Source: Cyclobacteriaceae bacterium
GTDB lineage: Bacteria; Bacteroidota; Bacteroidia; Cytophagales; Cyclobacteriaceae
Assembly: GCA_028278225.1 (NCBI GenBank)
Contig: JANQEU010000069.1
Location: 186,001-250,000, forward strand
Direction of reading: 5' to 3'
Length of the DNA stretch: 64,000 bases
In this document: positions 61,857 through 64,000 of the stretch, in pieces
How positions within the stretch are numbered: position 1 is the first letter of the stretch
Layout of the letters: each line of letters starts with the position of its first letter
Notes under the pieces: generated by a model
Seen by the model: the letters and a program-made list of their open reading frames with translations, nothing else
Told to the model about the DNA's origin: nothing
Databases searched by the model: none
Made by a program: the position numbers and the translations under genes

Positions 61857-63023
61857 ATGCCTTTACTTAACTACATTATCTGGAGCGTTGATCCAACCAT
61901 TTTCTATTTACCGCTTTCCTACATAGGGCTGGAAGATCGGCCGGTAGTATGGTATGGCCTTCTTTTTGCCCTGGGTTTCATTATCAGCCAGCAGGTGATG
62001 TACTATATCTACCGCAGGGAAGGCAAACCGGAAAAGGATGTTGACACCTTAACTACTTATCTCGTTTTGGCTGTCATCATAGGCGCCAGACTCGGGCATT
62101 GCATTTTTTACAATCCTGTGTACTATTTTTCCAATCCCATAGAAATCTTAAAAATATGGGAAGGAGGACTGGCCAGTCACGGAGGTGCCATCGGAATGAT
62201 CCTGGCCTTGTGGCTTTACAGCAACTTTGAAATCAAAGTGAAGTGGCTTCTTTTCATACCTGTAAAATTCTCCGCAAAAAGAATGAAGCGCGAGGGGCAG
62301 AGTTTTCTGTGGGTACTGGACCGCATAGCTATAGTAACGGTCCTTACCGGCGCCCTGATCCGGACCGGTAATTTGATGAACTCTGAAATGGAGGGCCTGG
62401 AGACTAACTCAAACACAGGAATCGTATATGCCAGGGGCACCAAGGAAGCTCTCGATTACAGTGATAAGATCGAATCGGTAACTTTTAAGAAAGGCGGAGA
62501 AAAGACAAGTGACACTCCGGGATATGTACCCGTGACGGCCGTGATGAAATATAAAAGAGGGTCTGAGGTGGATGAAAATGAAAGAAGATATATCGAAGGG
62601 CGATTAAGATCATCATTATACAATTTCACCGAAGTGGTTGAACACATAGATTTCGGATCTGGCTATGAACCACTGCAATATTCTGTAAGCAAAAGTGGTG
62701 GTTTTACTTATGTCGAGATCTATGGTGTGGGTATTGTCCGTCATGCAGCGCAAATGTATGAAGCAGCCTATTGTATCATTATTATGATAATTTTGTTCTG
62801 GCTTTGGAAAAATAAACGGGAAAAACTGCCTGTTGGCTTTAGTTTTGGTCTATTTATGATGCTGCTGTGGTCATTAAGATTTGTTGATGAATTCTTTAAA
62901 ATGAACCAGGAGGCATTTGAAGATAACATTCCCCTTAACATGGGACAGTGGTTAAGTATCCCTGGTTTTTTAGTGGGATTGGGTGTTTTAGTGTTTATAT
63001 ATAAGAAAAAAGGAGTAAAATGA
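61857..63023 (+). CDS. lgt: Prolipoprotein diacylglyceryl transferase
   Basis: A 388-aa inner-membrane enzyme that attaches diacylglycerol to the lipobox cysteine of prolipoproteins. GARLGHCIFYNP, GGLASHGGAIG (with the essential His) and RTGNLMNSEMEG (equivalent of the GRIGNFIN motif) are present, and RHAAQMYEA near the end is the usual RHPSQLYEA. Between the GNLMNSE and RHAAQMYEA motifs there are about 110 residues, much more than in E. coli Lgt, giving a long periplasmic arm. It overlaps the following lipoprotein gene by four bases, so the enzyme is co-expressed with one of its likely substrates. Confidence 0.93.
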   Translation: MPLLNYIIWSVDPTIFYLPLSYIGLEDRPVVWYGLLFALGFIISQQVMYYIYRREGKPEKDVDTLTTYLVLAVIIGARLGHCIFYNPVYYFSNPIEILKIWEGGLASHGGAIGMILALWLYSNFEIKVKWLLFIPVKFSAKRMKREGQSFLWVLDRIAIVTVLTGALIRTGNLMNSEMEGLETNSNTGIVYARGTKEALDYSDKIESVTFKKGGEKTSDTPGYVPVTAVMKYKRGSEVDENERRYIEGRLRSSLYNFTEVVEHIDFGSGYEPLQYSVSKSGGFTYVEIYGVGIVRHAAQMYEAAYCIIIMIILFWLWKNKREKLPVGFSFGLFMMLLWSLRFVDEFFKMNQEAFEDNIPLNMGQWLSIPGFLVGLGVLVFIYKKKGVK

Positions 63024-63724
63024 ATCGCATTTTAGCAGCTGCAGGAGTAATATGTGCAGGCCTTCTCACGGGTTGTTTAAACGACAATTCTGATTGCAAT
63101 ACAAGTCAGGGATTCAGTAATCAGGAATTCTACCTGATCGGGCTCGATGGTAAACACTACCTGTCAAGTACTGAGTTTGCACTTGAAGGACTTGAACTCT
63201 GCGATGACAACCTACCACCAGCCAACGTGGGATTTGACGGTATCTTCAATGTTTCAGGAGCGATCATCGGAAGCTGCGAGGGCAAAGGATGTATCAGGGT
63301 TACGGAATACAGCGATCCCTTTTGTGAACTGGAGTTTGAAAAAGTTGAGGGTGATTATACGTTATATGACAGCTGGTTCATCCAACACCTGGACCTGGAT
63401 TCGGTCATTATGCCCCCCTCATGCCTGGCGCCGTCAATGTTAATGGTTTTTGTCAATCAGGGAGATTCGCTATATCAGGCTCAGGGATATTTTGGTCTCA
63501 ACGGTTTGTTGGCGGATTTTAGGCCGATCAGTGACAACATAATCGGAATAACCGAAGTTGAGGGCACGGATGAAAGAGGACCGCCCTACCTGCACGCGTT
63601 TGAACAGACGGTAATTCAACTCTTTGAGGAAACCAGCAGGATCACCTACAGCGTTGATGGAAATACCATGACCTTGGAAATGAGCGGGAATAATGAAATT
63701 TCCCTGTTTATCCCGGTAGACTAG
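63020..63724 (+). CDS. Lipoprotein of unknown function
   Basis: A 234-aa protein with a lipobox (LLTGC, Cys19), so it is a lipoprotein and probably a substrate of the Lgt encoded by the overlapping gene upstream. Eight or more cysteines are spread over the N-terminal half (for example DNSDCNTSQG, GLELCDDN, GSCEGKGCIRV and SDPFCELEF), suggesting disulfides. The rest is predicted beta-rich. No family is recognised. Its TAG overlaps the stop of the converging gene in a shared CTAG (63721-63724). Confidence 0.78.
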   Translation: MNRILAAAGVICAGLLTGCLNDNSDCNTSQGFSNQEFYLIGLDGKHYLSSTEFALEGLELCDDNLPPANVGFDGIFNVSGAIIGSCEGKGCIRVTEYSDPFCELEFEKVEGDYTLYDSWFIQHLDLDSVIMPPSCLAPSMLMVFVNQGDSLYQAQGYFGLNGLLADFRPISDNIIGITEVEGTDERGPPYLHAFEQTVIQLFEETSRITYSVDGNTMTLEMSGNNEISLFIPVD

Positions 63725-63999
63725 ATTGGTTCTACTTTAACATTGGTATTGACTATGCGGGATAATTCCGTCAGGGAGTCCGACTCGAATAACCCAGGCA
63801 GGTTATCAAGCGGCTCAAATTTTTCATCGGGTTTGAAATTAATATAGTCCTGTACGATCAGACCACTGACCTCCCGGCGGTTGATAGCTTGCCGAAACCT
63901 GGTGCCCCCACCATCTGTGATGTAATTGTACGCCACATAGTCCATCATGTGGTTTTGCTTGTGGATCCAGTATCTGAACTCATCCTGAAAATCCTTGCC
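63721..63999 (-). CDS. DUF6503-like protein, C-terminal part
   Basis: The frame is open to the right edge of the window, so the 5' end is missing; 92 residues are seen. FRYWIHKQNHMMDYVAYNY, then GGGTRFRQAINRRE and DYINFKPDEKFEP recall the C-terminal end of DUF6503-family proteins of Bacteroidota, which are usually exported or lipid-anchored. An internal ATG-ATG at about 63943-63948 is not the true start. The family name is from memory of the pattern and needs the upstream part for support. Confidence 0.5.
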   Translation of the reverse strand, partial: GKDFQDEFRYWIHKQNHMMDYVAYNYITDGGGTRFRQAINRREVSGLIVQDYINFKPDEKFEPLDNLPGLFESDSLTELSRIVNTNVKVEPI

Positions 64000-64000
64000 G

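Overview
This 64 kb window is chromosomal DNA from a member of the Bacteroidota, most likely a marine or environmental Cytophagales-type bacterium. The signs are: lipoproteins with short lipoboxes in many loci; a PorE-like OmpA lipoprotein; small proteins typical of Bacteroidota (the 161-aa protein at 6576 and the 206-aa coiled-coil protein at 50623); occasional -7 boxes of the TAnnTTTG type; and an alpha-L-fucosidase, a sulfatase and TAT-exported oxidoreductases typical of polysaccharide degraders. These assignments come from reading the sequence, not from a database search. No rRNA, tRNA or CRISPR array was seen.

Layout. 1-7.1 kb: tandem Na+/dicarboxylate symporters (the first truncated by the window edge), a serine hydrolase, a TAT-exported Gfo/Idh oxidoreductase, a DUF3750 protein, an NFU Fe-S scaffold and a conserved small protein. 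7.1-11.1 kb: a PorE-like outer-membrane lipoprotein and an MFS transporter, separated by a complete REP-RAYT element (a Y1 transposase between two ~125-bp direct repeats). 11.1-22.7 kb: a housekeeping stretch (purM, DUF456, yraN, manA, lipB, a PolB-like exonuclease, RNase R, polyprenyl synthase, rhomboid protease, cytidine deaminase, glnS) interrupted by a Phd/YoeB toxin-antitoxin pair. 23.0-24.2 kb: an AAA/DUF4143 ATPase behind a striking palindromic operator.

24.4-39.9 kb is the most unusual region: a seven-gene, minus-strand, mostly overlapping operon. In transcription order it encodes an ABC ATPase, a 1109-aa ABC permease fused to a degenerate M1-peptidase-like domain and a golvesin-like C-terminus, a TolC-like outer-membrane factor, an HlyD/AcrA-type lipoprotein adaptor, an RND pump, a 1571-aa single-chain RND-ABC fusion, and a six-TM permease. 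In the fusion, membrane helices are inserted between the first strand of the ABC domain and its Walker A motif. The gene set suggests a tripartite export machine that combines proton-driven RND subunits and ATP-driven ABC subunits on one adaptor and one channel.

40.2-50.2 kb: homocysteine methyltransferase, GH29 fucosidase, a frameshifted DUF4160 gene next to DUF2442-XRE, an acetyltransferase/thioredoxin pair, a PD40 propeller protein, a mazEF pair bracketed by REP-like repeats, an SDR reductase and a sulfatase. 50.2-54.9 kb: a remnant of an M28 peptidase, an agmatinase-like ureohydrolase, and an AT-rich pair consisting of a cysteine-rich lipoprotein and a two-TM protein that could be a toxin/immunity-like unit. 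55.0-64.0 kb: ybbP/ybbA divergent from tesA (the same arrangement as in E. coli), an alanine/glycine symporter, trkA without trkH, lgt, a lipoprotein, and the C-terminus of a DUF6503-like protein running off the window.

Three separate REP-like repeat families, each present twice, and three toxin-antitoxin-type loci show that small mobile and selfish elements have repeatedly inserted between otherwise stable genes.
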